Below, piece by piece: positions 36,818 through 46,065 of a DNA stretch of 64,000 nt (position 1 is its first letter; every line of letters starts with the position of its first letter). The position numbers were made by a program, and so were the translations under genes. Under the pieces are notes generated by a model. It was not told where the DNA came from, did no database searches, and saw only the letters and a program-made list of their open reading frames with translations. Origin of the DNA: CAWCXF01 sp963799455 (GTDB lineage: Bacteria; Pseudomonadota; Alphaproteobacteria; Rhodobacterales; Rhodobacteraceae); assembly GCA_963799455.1 (NCBI GenBank), contig CAWCXF010000008.1:1798001-1862000 (forward strand). The letters are read 5' to 3'.

Positions 36818-38325
36818 GCTGGCTCCTCGCGCTCCCCATCGCGGTCCCGTTCGCCGCCGCCGTGCTCGCCTCGCTGGCGCCCACGGGCCGCATGGCGCGC
36901 CTGATCTCGGTCGGCGGCGCCACGCTCCTGCTCGCGGCTTCCATCGCGCTGATGGTCGCGGTGCTGGGCGAGGGCGTGGTCGCGGCGCAGATGGGCGGCT
37001 GGCCCGCCCCCTTCGGCATCACGCTGGTGGCCGACCTCCTGAGCGCGGCGATGGTGGTCATCACGGCGATCACCGCGCTCGCGGTGGCGATCTACGCCAT
37101 CGCCGAGATCCCGGCCGAGTCCGAGCGGCTGGGCTACCACGCGCTCTACCAGGTGCTGATCGCGGGGGTCTGCGGCGCGTTCCTGACGGGCGACCTCTTC
37201 AACCTCTACGTCTGGTTCGAGGTGATGCTGATCGCCTCCTTCGGGCTCCTCGTCCTGGGCGGCAGCCCTGAGCAGATCGACGGCGGGATCAAGTACGTCA
37301 CGCTCAACCTCGTCTCGACGGTGCTCTTCCTCTCTGGCACCGGCCTCCTTTACGGCATGACCGGCACGCTCAACCTCGCGGACCTCTCGCTCGCCGTCGA
37401 GGGCGTCGAGAACCAGGGGCTGCTCACCGTCGTGGCGATGATGTTCATGGTGGCCTTCGGGGTGAAGGCGGCCGTCTTCCCGCTCTTCTTCTGGCTGCCG
37501 GCGAGCTACCACACGCCCTCGGTCTCGGTCTCGGCGGTCTTCGCGGGGCTGCTGACCAAGGTGGGCGTCTACGCGCTCATCCGCATGTTCACGCTCGTCT
37601 TCGACCACGACGTGGAGTGGACGCACACGATCCTGCTGTGGGTCGCGGGGGCCACCATGCTCACCGGCGTGCTGGGGGCGGCGGCGCAGGACGACTTCCG
37701 CCGGATCCTGTCGTTCCACATCGTCAGCCAGATCGGCTACATGATCCTCGGCCTCGCGCTCTACACGCCGCTCGCGCTCGCGGGGTCGGTGTTCTACCTC
37801 GTGCACCACATCATCGTGAAGGCCAACCTCTTCCTGATCGCGGGCGTGGCGCGGCGCGTCGCCGGCAGCACCGAGCTCGGGCGCATCGGCGGGCTCTACG
37901 CGAGCGCCCCCTGGCTCGGCGTGCTGTTCCTGGTCCCGGCCTTCAGCCTGGCGGGCTTCCCGCCGCTCTCGGGATTCTGGGCCAAGTACGTCGTCATCCT
38001 CGCCGCCGTCGAGGACGGCGGCACCTGGATCGTCGCGGCGGCGCTCGTCACGGGGCTCCTGACGATCTACTCGATGACCAAGATCTGGGGCCAGGCGTTC
38101 TGGACCCCGCACCCCGACGGCGTCGAGCCGCGCCTCGGGACCATCCCCGGCGCCGAGCGCGCGGCCTACCTCGCCCCGATCGCCGGGCTCGCGACGCTCA
38201 CCCTGGTCATCGGCCTCTTGCCGCAGCCCTTCGTGGCCTTCGCCGAAGCCGCCGCGGGCCAGCTCATGGATCCGTCCCCTTACGTCGAGGCCGTCCTCGG
38301 CCCCTTGGAGGTCGCCGCGCGATGA
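36814..38325 (+). CDS. mrpD: Mrp antiporter subunit D
   Basis: 503 residues, NuoN/M-like, about 14 helices, GTG start in the mrpC overlap. Conserved FNLYVWFEVMLIASFGLLVLG carries the first-channel Glu; FGVKAAVFPLFFWLPASYHTPSVSVSAVFAGLLTKVGVYALIR carries the Lys residues; RRILSFHIVSQIGYMILGLAL follows. With MrpA it forms the ion-translocating pair. Confidence 0.95.
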   Translation: MSWLLALPIAVPFAAAVLASLAPTGRMARLISVGGATLLLAASIALMVAVLGEGVVAAQMGGWPAPFGITLVADLLSAAMVVITAITALAVAIYAIAEIPAESERLGYHALYQVLIAGVCGAFLTGDLFNLYVWFEVMLIASFGLLVLGGSPEQIDGGIKYVTLNLVSTVLFLSGTGLLYGMTGTLNLADLSLAVEGVENQGLLTVVAMMFMVAFGVKAAVFPLFFWLPASYHTPSVSVSAVFAGLLTKVGVYALIRMFTLVFDHDVEWTHTILLWVAGATMLTGVLGAAAQDDFRRILSFHIVSQIGYMILGLALYTPLALAGSVFYLVHHIIVKANLFLIAGVARRVAGSTELGRIGGLYASAPWLGVLFLVPAFSLAGFPPLSGFWAKYVVILAAVEDGGTWIVAAALVTGLLTIYSMTKIWGQAFWTPHPDGVEPRLGTIPGAERAAYLAPIAGLATLTLVIGLLPQPFVAFAEAAAGQLMDPSPYVEAVLGPLEVAAR

Positions 38326-38801
38326 GCCTTTTCCCGGTCAACCTGCTGCTCGCGGTCGTGTGGGCGACGCTCACGGGCACCTTCACGCTGCCCTCGCTCC
38401 TCGTCGGCTTCGCGCTGGGCTACGCCGCGCTGTGGGTGCTGCGCCCGCTGATGGGGGCGCCCGAGGGCTATTTCGGCCGCGTGGTGGCCTGGCTGCGGCT
38501 GATCGTGATGTTCCACTACGAGCTGGTGGTCTCCTCGGCGCAGGTCGCGTGGGACGTGCTGACGCCGCGCCACCGCTCGCGCCCGGCGATCGTGGACGTG
38601 CCGCTCGCCGTGCGCTCGGACGCGGGGATCTTGCTGGTGACCAACCTGATCTCGCTGACGCCCGGCACGCTGGCGCTCGACCTCTCGCCCGACCGCCGCA
38701 CGCTCAGGGTGCACGCGATGTTCGGCGACGACCCGGGCGCCGTGCGCCGCCAGATCGAGCGGGGCATGGAGCGCTGGGTGCGCGACGCGCTGGGGGAATG
38801 A
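38322..38801 (+). CDS. mrpE: Mrp antiporter subunit E
   Basis: 159 residues. MSLFPVNLLLAVVWATLTGTF and the conserved LISLTPGTLALDLSPDRRTLRVHAMF match MnhE. ATG overlaps the mrpD stop; the stop overlaps mrpF. Confidence 0.94.
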   Translation: MSLFPVNLLLAVVWATLTGTFTLPSLLVGFALGYAALWVLRPLMGAPEGYFGRVVAWLRLIVMFHYELVVSSAQVAWDVLTPRHRSRPAIVDVPLAVRSDAGILLVTNLISLTPGTLALDLSPDRRTLRVHAMFGDDPGAVRRQIERGMERWVRDALGE

Positions 38802-39130
38802 GCATGCTCGCCACGCCCGAGGGGTTCCTCCTCTTCGCCGTCGATGCGGGCTTCGTGATGGTGATCGCGGCCGTGGTGCTCGCGTTCTTCCGGCTGGTGC
38901 GCGGGCCGACGCTCGCCGACCGCGTCGTGGCGCTCGACATGATGACGGTGCTGATCGTCGCCTTCTGCGGGCTCTTCGCCATCTCCTCGCGCGAGCCGGC
39001 CTTCATCGACGTGGCCGTCGTCCTGGCGCTGGTGGGGTTCCTGGCCACCGTGGCGCTGGCGCGCTACGCCGAGCGGCGGACGATGCGCGAGCGCACCGCC
39101 GAGGCCGAGGCCCGGGAGGCGCGGCGATGA
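38798..39130 (+). CDS. mrpF: Mrp antiporter subunit F
   Basis: 110 residues, three helices. RLVRGPTLADRVVALDMMTVLIVAFCGLFA is the MnhF signature with the conserved Asp. Overlaps mrpE and mrpG by four bases each. Confidence 0.94.
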   Translation: MSMLATPEGFLLFAVDAGFVMVIAAVVLAFFRLVRGPTLADRVVALDMMTVLIVAFCGLFAISSREPAFIDVAVVLALVGFLATVALARYAERRTMRERTAEAEAREARR

Positions 39131-39513
39131 CGGAGGTCGCGGCCGGCGTCCTCGCGCTCATCGCCGGGCTCTTCGCGCTCGTCGCGGCGCTGGGGATCCT
39201 GAGGATGCCCGACGTGATCCTCAGGATGCACGCCTCGACCAAGGCGGGCACGCTGGCCTGCGGGCTGACGATGCTGGCCGCGGCCATGGTGTTCGGCGAC
39301 CTCGCGGTGGCGGTGCGCGCCGCGGGCGTGGTGGTGTTCCTGCTGCTGACGGCGCCGGTCGCGGCGCACATGATCGGCCGCGCGGCGCTCAGGACGGGCG
39401 TGCCGACGCGGCTGTGGGATCCCGCGCGGGGCGAGGCGATCCTGTGCCGCGGCGCCGATCTCGACCGGCCGGTCGAGACGCCGGTCGAGACGCCGGCCGC
39501 GCGCCCCGACTGA
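39127..39513 (+). CDS. mrpG: Mrp antiporter subunit G
   Basis: 128 residues, three helices. LGILRMPDVILRMHASTKAGTLACGLTML is the MnhG signature. The final RPVETPVETPAARPD is coded by a short 12-base repeat. Last gene of a complete seven-subunit Mrp complex, which exports Na+ against protons and supports pH homeostasis. Confidence 0.94.
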   Translation: MTEVAAGVLALIAGLFALVAALGILRMPDVILRMHASTKAGTLACGLTMLAAAMVFGDLAVAVRAAGVVVFLLLTAPVAAHMIGRAALRTGVPTRLWDPARGEAILCRGADLDRPVETPVETPAARPD

Positions 39514-39530
39514 GCGCCGCGCGGCGCTGG

Positions 39531-39556
39531 CCCGCGCCGCGCGGCCGGGGCGCGGG
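39531..39556. terminator. Hairpin after the mrp operon
   Basis: An 8-bp stem (CCCGCGCC / GGCGCGGG) with a 10-base loop lies 17 bases after the mrpG stop. It is preceded by a perfect palindrome AGCGCCGCGCGGCGCT at 39513-39528. No T-run. The spacer up to 39752 then shows AT-richer patches (GCTTTCTCG, CCTTTTCGC) that may be the promoter of the next operon. Confidence 0.4.
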
Positions 39557-39752
39557 CCGTCGGGCGTCCGGGCCCGCGCGGGTCGCGCGGCGCGCCCGAG
39601 CGCCGCCCTCGTCGGGCCGGCGAGGGGCGCCGCGAGGTCACGCTTTCTCGATGAGACCTTTTCGCAGGCCGCGCGTTCGGATGTCGCGCTTTCGGGTCGG
39701 GCCGCGACGATGCCCCGCGCCCCGGGCGTTCGACATGCGAGGAGGATCGGCG

Positions 39753-41539
39753 ATGGGCGAGACGGTCAGCGACTTCTTCTGGGATCGGTTGAGCGCCTGG
39801 GGCGTCAAGACCATCTTCGGCTACCCCGGCGACGGCATCAACGGCCTCCTCGGCGCACTCGACCGCGCCGGCGACCGCTTCGAGTTCGTCCAGGTGCGCC
39901 ACGAGGAGATGGCCGCCTTCATGGCCTCGGCCTACGCCAAGTTCACCGGGGAGCTGGGCGTGTGCCTGGCCACCTCCGGCCCCGGCGCCTCACATCTGAT
40001 CACCGGGCTCTACGACGCCCGGCTCGACCACCAGCCGGTGCTGGCGATCGCGGGCCAGCAGGCGCGCGCGGCCTTGGGCGGCCACTACCAGCAGGAGATC
40101 GACCTCACCTCGATGTTCAAGGACGTGGCCGGCGCCTTCGTCGAGCAGGCGAGCGTGCCCGCGCAGACGCCCCACCTCGTGGACCGCGCGATCCGCGTAG
40201 CACTTGGCGAGCGCCGCGTCACGGCGCTGGTGTTCCCCAACGACCTCCAGGAGGCCGCCTACGAGCCCCCGGCGCGCAAGCACGGCACGGTGCATTCGGG
40301 GGTGGGCTACACCGCGCCCAAGGTCGTGCCCTACGAGGACGACCTCAGGCGGGCCGCGGAGGTGCTCAACGCCGGGAGCAAGGTGGCGATCCTCGTCGGC
40401 GCGGGCGCGATGAACGCAGATCCGAGGTGATCGAGACGGCCGAGCGCCTCGGCGCGGGCGTGGCCAAGGCGCTCCTGGGCAAGGCGGTGCTCGCGGACGA
40501 CATCCCCTGGGTCACGGGCTCGATCGGGCTCCTCGGGACCAAGCCCTCCTGGGATCTGATGATGGGCTGCGACACGCTCCTGATGATCGGATCGGGGTTC
40601 CCCTACTCGGAGTTCCTGCCCAAGGAGGGCGACGCGCGCGGCGTGCAGATCGACATCGCGCCCGACATGCTCTCGATCCGCTACCCGATGGAGGTCAACC
40701 TCGTGGGCGACGCGGCCGAGACGCTGCAGGCGCTCCTGCCGATGCTCACGCGGAAGGCCGACCGCTCCTGGCGCGAGGAGGTCGAGCGGGGCGTGGCGGA
40801 GTGGTGGGAGACGCTGGAGGGCCGCGCGATGGCCGAGGCCGACCCCGTCAATCCGCAGCGCGTCGTCTGGGAGCTGTCGCCGCGCCTGCCCGAGCGCGTC
40901 ATCGTCACCTCGGACTCGGGCTCCTGCGCCAACTGGTACGCGCGCGACCTGAAGTTCCGGCCCGGCATGATGGGCTCGCTCTCGGGCGGGCTCGCCTCGA
41001 TGGGCGCGGCGGTGCCCTACGCCATCGCCGCCAAGTTCGCCCATCCGGATCGGCCGGTGGTCGCGCTCGTCGGGGACGGGGCCATGCAGATGAACAACAT
41101 GGCCGAGCTGATCACGGTGTCGAAGTACTGGCGCCGCTGGTCGAACCCGCATTTCGTCGTCTGCGTCTTCAACAACGAGGATCTCAACCAGGTCACCTGG
41201 GAGCAGCGCGTCCAGGAGGGCAACCCGAAGTTCGAGGCGACCCAGAACATCCCCGACGTGCCCTATCACGAGTTCGCCCGCTCGATCGGGCTGCACGGCC
41301 TCTACGTGGACGATCCCGAGCGGCTCGGCGCGGCCTGGGACGAGGCGCTGGCCTCGCGGGTGCCCACCGTCCTCAACGTCAAGACCGACCCCGGCGTGGC
41401 GCCGCTGCCGCCCCACATCACGCTCGAGCAGGCCAAGAGCTTCGCCTCGACGCTGCTCAAGGGCGACCCGAACGAGCGCCACATCGTCCTCGACACGGTG
41501 CGCCAGGTGCTGGGCGGCGTCACGGGCGGCAGGGAGTGA
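39753..41539 (+). CDS. Thiamine-diphosphate enzyme (pyruvate oxidase/acetolactate synthase-like), one frameshift
   Basis: About 595 residues when joined. N-terminal half: TIFGYPGDGINGLLGAL, VRHEEMAAFMASAYAKFTG (catalytic Glu) and TSGPGASHLITGLYDARLD. C-terminal half: ThDP motif VALVGDGAMQMNN ... FNNEDLNQVTWEQR. The frame shifts at about 40417-40423: ...GAGAMNA runs into a stop, while EVIETAERLGAGVAKALLGK continues in the next frame; one base is missing beside GATC. A GAGGAGG Shine-Dalgarno precedes the ATG. The family decarboxylates pyruvate-like 2-oxo acids; the substrate is open. First gene of the sugar-acid operon. Confidence 0.87.
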
Positions 41540-41543
41540 GCCC

Positions 41544-42641
41544 GTGCCCGGCTCGCGCGAGGCCCCGATCAAGGCGGTGAGGGCGCGGGCCTTCACCATC
41601 CCCACCGACCGCCCCGAGGCCGACGGCACCTACGCCTGGGACGCGACCACCCTGGTGGTGGCCGAGGTGGAGGCCGCGGGGGGCACGGGGCTCGGCTACA
41701 CCTACGCCGACAAGAGCGACGCCGCGCTGATCGAGGGGGCGCTCGGCCCCGCCATCGAGGGGATGGACGCCTTCGACGTGGCGGCCTGCTTCCGGGCGAT
41801 GCGGATCCGGGTCCGCAACCTCGGCCGCTCGGGGCTCGCCGGGACGGCGGTCGCGGCGGTCGACGCCGCGCTGTGGGATCTCAAGGCCAAGCTCGTGGGC
41901 CTGCCGCTCGTCCGCCTGCTGGGCGCGATGCGCGCCGAGGTGCCGATCTACGGCAGCGGCGGGTTCACCACCTACACCGAGGCCGAGCTGCGCGGGCAGC
42001 TTGCGGGATGGGTCGAGGAGGACGGCTGTGCCTGGGTCAAGATGAAGATCGGCGCCGATCCGGCGCGCGACCCCGGCCGCGTCGCCGCGGCGCGGGACGC
42101 GATCGGCGACACGCCGCTCTTCGTCGACGCCAACGGCGCGCTCTCGCGCAAGCAGGCGCTGGCGATGGGCGAGGGGCTGGCGGCGCAGGGCGTCGCCTGG
42201 TTCGAGGAGCCGGTGTCGAGCGACGACCGCCGGGGCCTGCGCCTGCTGCGCGACCGAATGCCGCCCGCGATCGACGTGGCGGCCGGGGAGTACATCTACA
42301 CCCTCGACGACGCCCGCCACCTGCTCGAGGACGAGGCCGTGGACGTTCTGCAAGCCGACGTCTCGCGCTGCGGCGTCACCGGGTTCCTCGGCGTCGCCGC
42401 GCTGTGCGAGGCGCACCACATCGACCTCTCGGGCCACTGCGCGCCCGCGCTGCACCTGCACGCGGCCTGCGCGGCGCCGCGGCTGCGCCATCTCGAATGG
42501 TTCCACGACCATGTGAGGATCGAACGGATGCTCTTCGACGGCGCCCCCGAGGCGCGCGGCGGCGCCATCGCGCCCGACCTCTCGCGCCCCGGCCTGGGGC
42601 TGGAGCTCAAGCGCGAGGACGCCGAGCGTCATGCGGCCTGA
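41544..42641 (+). CDS. Enolase-superfamily (mandelate racemase-type) sugar-acid dehydratase
   Basis: 365 residues, GTG start 4 bases after the ThDP gene. Capping domain 1-125, TIM barrel after. Catalytic Lys in WVKMKIG (166/168), metal ligands Asp195 (FVDANG), Glu221 (WFEEP) and Glu249 (GEYIY), and catalytic His298 (LSGHCAP). The Lys/His arrangement fits acid-sugar dehydratases or racemases of the MR subgroup. With the oxidative neighbours, a gluconate/galactonate-like substrate is a reasonable guess. Confidence 0.87.
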   Translation: MPGSREAPIKAVRARAFTIPTDRPEADGTYAWDATTLVVAEVEAAGGTGLGYTYADKSDAALIEGALGPAIEGMDAFDVAACFRAMRIRVRNLGRSGLAGTAVAAVDAALWDLKAKLVGLPLVRLLGAMRAEVPIYGSGGFTTYTEAELRGQLAGWVEEDGCAWVKMKIGADPARDPGRVAAARDAIGDTPLFVDANGALSRKQALAMGEGLAAQGVAWFEEPVSSDDRRGLRLLRDRMPPAIDVAAGEYIYTLDDARHLLEDEAVDVLQADVSRCGVTGFLGVAALCEAHHIDLSGHCAPALHLHAACAAPRLRHLEWFHDHVRIERMLFDGAPEARGGAIAPDLSRPGLGLELKREDAERHAA

Positions 42642-43635
42642 CCGCCCCGTCCCCGCCACGAGGCCCCTGAGCCCCCTGCCGGGCCTCGCCACGCTGCTCG
42701 CGCTGGGCGCCGGGGGCGCGCTCGCCGCCTGGGCGCTGACGCCCCGGCGCGAGCCCGGCCGCCGTCCCCCGCCGACCGGGCGCCCCGCCCTCGCCCGCCG
42801 CTTCTCGACGCGCCCCGAGGGGCCCGCCACCCACCGCGCGGCGCGCCGGCTCAACCGCGCCTCGACCCTGCTCGGGATGTCGGTTCTGGCCGACAGCGGG
42901 GTCGAGCACTATCGCGGCAGCTTCCACAACCCGGGCATGGTCGCGCCGCTCGTCTCGTCCGCCCTGGTCCTCGCCGCGAGCGCCCACGGCATCCGCGAGC
43001 GCGACCCCCGCTGGTCGGCCGCGCGCCACGCCGTCCAGATCCAGGCCGCGGCGACCGGCGTCGCGGGCCTGGGCTTTCACGCCTACAACGTCGGCAAGCA
43101 CGAGGGCGGCTACGGCTGGCTCAACCTGTTCTACGCGGCGCCCATCGGCGCGCCCTTCGCGCTCACGCTGGCGGGCGCGGCGGGCGCGATGGCCGAGCGC
43201 GTGCGCGGCGCCGATCCGCACGACGCGCGGGTGCTGGGCCTGCCCGCGGGCCCGCTCCTGGCCGCCGGCACCGCCATGGGCCTCCTCGGGACGGTGGGCG
43301 AGGCGGGGCTGCTGCACTTCCGCGGCGCCTTCCACAACCCGGCGATGCTGCTGCCCGTGACCGTCCCGCCCCTCGCGGCGGCCATGCTGGCCGGCGCCGC
43401 GATCAGGGGCCGGGGCGCGATGCCCGCGGCGCGCGCGGCGCTGTGGGCCACGGCGGCGATGGGCATGGCGGGGGTCGCGTTCCACGCCTACGGCGTGTCG
43501 CGCAACATGGGCGGCTGGCGCAACTGGAGCCAGAACCTCCTCGTGGGCCCGCCGATCCCCGCGCCCCCGAGCTTCGCCGGGCTCGCCCTCGCGGGCCTCG
43601 CCGCGCTCGACCTGATGGAGGCCCGCGATGACTGA
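42631..43635 (+). CDS. Internally duplicated eight-helix membrane protein of unknown function
   Basis: 334 residues. Not a family I can name. About eight hydrophobic helices arranged as two repeats, residues 78-190 and 214-330. Each has the same landmarks: H-[YF]-R-G-x-F-H-N-P (His93/His99 and His229/His235) and G-x-x-F-H-A-Y (His150 and His285), then a G-G-x-x-N-[WL] segment and a Pro/Gly-rich helix start. The six histidines are equally spaced in both copies, which suggests metal or heme binding. It overlaps the enolase-family gene by 11 bases and the gluconate dehydrogenase subunit-3 gene by 8, so it is probably the membrane partner of that dehydrogenase. Confidence 0.8.
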   Translation: MRPDRPVPATRPLSPLPGLATLLALGAGGALAAWALTPRREPGRRPPPTGRPALARRFSTRPEGPATHRAARRLNRASTLLGMSVLADSGVEHYRGSFHNPGMVAPLVSSALVLAASAHGIRERDPRWSAARHAVQIQAAATGVAGLGFHAYNVGKHEGGYGWLNLFYAAPIGAPFALTLAGAAGAMAERVRGADPHDARVLGLPAGPLLAAGTAMGLLGTVGEAGLLHFRGAFHNPAMLLPVTVPPLAAAMLAGAAIRGRGAMPAARAALWATAAMGMAGVAFHAYGVSRNMGGWRNWSQNLLVGPPIPAPPSFAGLALAGLAALDLMEARDD

Positions 43636-44350
43636 CGCCCGCCCCGATCCGAGGCCCTCCCCGAGGCCCGATCACAGGCCCGATCACAGGCCCGATCCCA
43701 GGGCCGACCTCTATCCCGGCTACGACGCGCTCTCGAAGCGCGGCACGCCCTCCTGGAACGCCAAGACCCGCGAGGTCGTGGGCGAGCGCCTCTCGATCGA
43801 CCCGGACGCCCACGGCGCCTTCGACGAGGCCGAATGGGCGACGCTCAAGGCGCTCTGCGAGCGGCTTCTGCCCCAGGCGCCCGACCGGCCGGGGCGCGTG
43901 CCGGTGGCCGCGATGGTGAACGAGAAGGTCTCGAAGGCCTCGGGCGACGGCTACCGCGACGCCGCGCTGCCGCGGATCGCGCAGGCCTGGCGGCGCGCGC
44001 TGGCCGCGCTCGACGCCGAGGCGCAGGGCGCCCATGGCCGGGCGTTCCACGCGATCGGCACGGCCCGGCAGGACGCGCTGATCGAGGCGATGCGCAAGGG
44101 CGAGCTGAGGCATCCTGCCTGGGGCGGCATGCCGCCCGCCACCTTCTTCGAGAGCCGCGTCGTCGCCGACGCGATCAAGGGCTACTACGCCCATCCCACT
44201 GCGTGGAACGAGATCGGCTTCGGCGGCCCCGCCTCGCCCCGCGGCTACGTCCGCCTCGGGGCCGACCGCCGCGATCCCTGGGAGGCGGCCGAGGCCGCGC
44301 CGGGCGAGGAGGCCGCGGCGCGCGCCGCCAATGCGAGGGTCGGCCGATGA
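43628..44350 (+). CDS. Gluconate 2-dehydrogenase subunit 3 family protein
   Basis: 240 residues. FDEAEWATLKALCERLLPQ, VAAMVNEKV and MPPATFFESRVVADAIKGYYAHPTAWNEIGFGGP are the family blocks. The small subunit stabilises the GMC flavoprotein and in the classical enzyme carries a Tat signal; none is visible here. Instead the N-terminus has repeated RPDH units from a 12-base tandem repeat (CCCGATCACAGG, about 43664-43710). The stop overlaps the GMC start (ATGA). Confidence 0.88.
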   Translation: MTDARPDPRPSPRPDHRPDHRPDPRADLYPGYDALSKRGTPSWNAKTREVVGERLSIDPDAHGAFDEAEWATLKALCERLLPQAPDRPGRVPVAAMVNEKVSKASGDGYRDAALPRIAQAWRRALAALDAEAQGAHGRAFHAIGTARQDALIEAMRKGELRHPAWGGMPPATFFESRVVADAIKGYYAHPTAWNEIGFGGPASPRGYVRLGADRRDPWEAAEAAPGEEAAARAANARVGR

Positions 44351-46065
44351 GCCCGCTCGACCGGGGGCGTCCGGCCGACGACCCCCGGCACGGCACCCCG
44401 GGCGACGACCCCGAGCGCGAGCCGCGCGCCAAGGGCGGGCGGGCGCCCGACGTGATGCGGGTGGGCGCCTGGGTGCCGATGCGCGAGTGGCGCGACGACG
44501 AGGAGGTGGACTTCGTCATCGTCGGCACCGGCGCGGGCGGTGGCACGCTCGCGGCCAGGCTCGCCGAGCACGGCTTCTCGGTGGTGGCGCTCGACGCCGG
44601 CCCCTACTGGCGGCCCCTGGAGGACTTCGCCTCCGACGAGCACCACCAGTCGAAGCTCTACTGGACCGACGACCGCATCGTGGACGGCGAGAACCCGCTC
44701 CAGCTCGGCGCCAACAACTCCGGCAGGTCGGTGGGCGGCTCGACCGTCCACTTCGCCATGGTGTCGCTGCGCTTCCGCCCCGAATGGTTCAAGTCCCGGA
44801 CGCTCCTGGGCTACGGTGCCGACTGGCCGATCGACTGGCGCGAGATGTGGCGCTACTACGACGAGGTCGAGCGGGCGCTGTGCGTCTCGGGGCCGGTCAG
44901 CTACCCCTGGGGGCCCAAGCGCCCGCGCTACCCGCGCCGCCCGCACGAGCTGAACGCGCCCGCCCGTGTGCTTGCGCGCGGCGCGGAGGCGATGGGCATC
45001 GACTGGGCGCCCACCCCCATCGCCACGCTCTCGGCGCCGCGCGGGTTGGCGCCCCCTTGCGTCTATCGCGGCTTTTGCACCGTGGGCTGCTCCACGAACG
45101 CCAAGCAGAGCGTGCTCAACGTCTGGCTGCCCCGCGCGCTCGCGGCCGGAGCGCGGAGATCCGCGACCTCGCCATGGTGGGCCGCGTCGAGACCGACGAG
45201 CGTGGCCTCGCCACCGGGGTGCATTACCACCGCGAGGGGCGCTGGCGCTTCCAGCGCGCGCGCAACGTCGTCGTCGCGGGCTACGCCATCGAGACGCCGC
45301 GGCTGCTGCTGATGTCCGACAGCGCGCGCTTCCCCGAGGGGCTCGCGAACTCCTCCGGCCTTGTCGGGCGCTACCTCACGGTGCAGGCGAACCAGGCCGT
45401 CTGGGGCGTCCACGAGGACGAGATCCGCTCCTACAAGGCGCCGCCCTCGCTCGCGCTCACCGAGCACTGGAACTACGAGGACCGCGGCAAGGACTACCAT
45501 GGCGGGTGGTGCTACATGAGCCAGGGGCCGCTGCCGACGCTGTGGGCCTCGACGCTCGCCAACGGACGCGGGCTCTGGGGCGACGCGCTCGTGCGCGAGA
45601 TGCAGCGCATGAACCACACGGTCGGGCTCAAGAACGTCGGCGAGTACATGCCCCAGGAGCGCAACCGCGTCACCCTCGCGGACGAGACGGACCAGCACGG
45701 CCTGCCGATCCCGCGCGTCACCTACTCCTGGTGCGACAACGACCGCGCGATGAACCGCCACTCGCTCGCGTTCATGCGACAGGCGCTGGAGGCGGCGGGA
45801 GCGCGCGATCTGGGACCAGACCGACGACACATGCCACCTCAACGGCTCGTGCCGGATGGGGGACGACCCCGCCACCTCCGTGGTGGACGCCGACTGCCGC
45901 TCCTGGGACGTGCCGAACCTCTGGGTCTGCGACGGCTCGGTGTTCCCGACCGTGGGCGGCGTGAACCCCTCGCTCACCATCCAGGCCGTCGCCTGCCGCA
46001 CCGCCGACCGCATCCGCGCGATGGCGCGGCGCGGCGAGCTGACCGCGCGGCGCGAGCCCGCGTGA
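44347..46065 (+). CDS. GMC-family oxidoreductase (gluconate/sugar dehydrogenase large subunit), two frameshifts
   Basis: About 573 residues when joined. The FAD motif FVIVGTGAGGGTLAARLAEHG starts near residue 57; NNSGRSVGGSTVHFAMVSLRFRPEWF and GFCTVGCSTNAKQSVLNVWLPRAL follow. Frame change 1 lies at about 45151-45156 (before EIRDLAMVGRVE), change 2 at about 45803-45810 (before IWDQTDDTCHLNGSCRMG), both beside GATC. The last part has the GMC catalytic region CHLNGSCRMG and GGVNPSLTIQA. It oxidises a sugar or sugar acid using FAD and needs the subunit-3 partner. I regard it as one intact gene with sequence errors. Confidence 0.87.
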
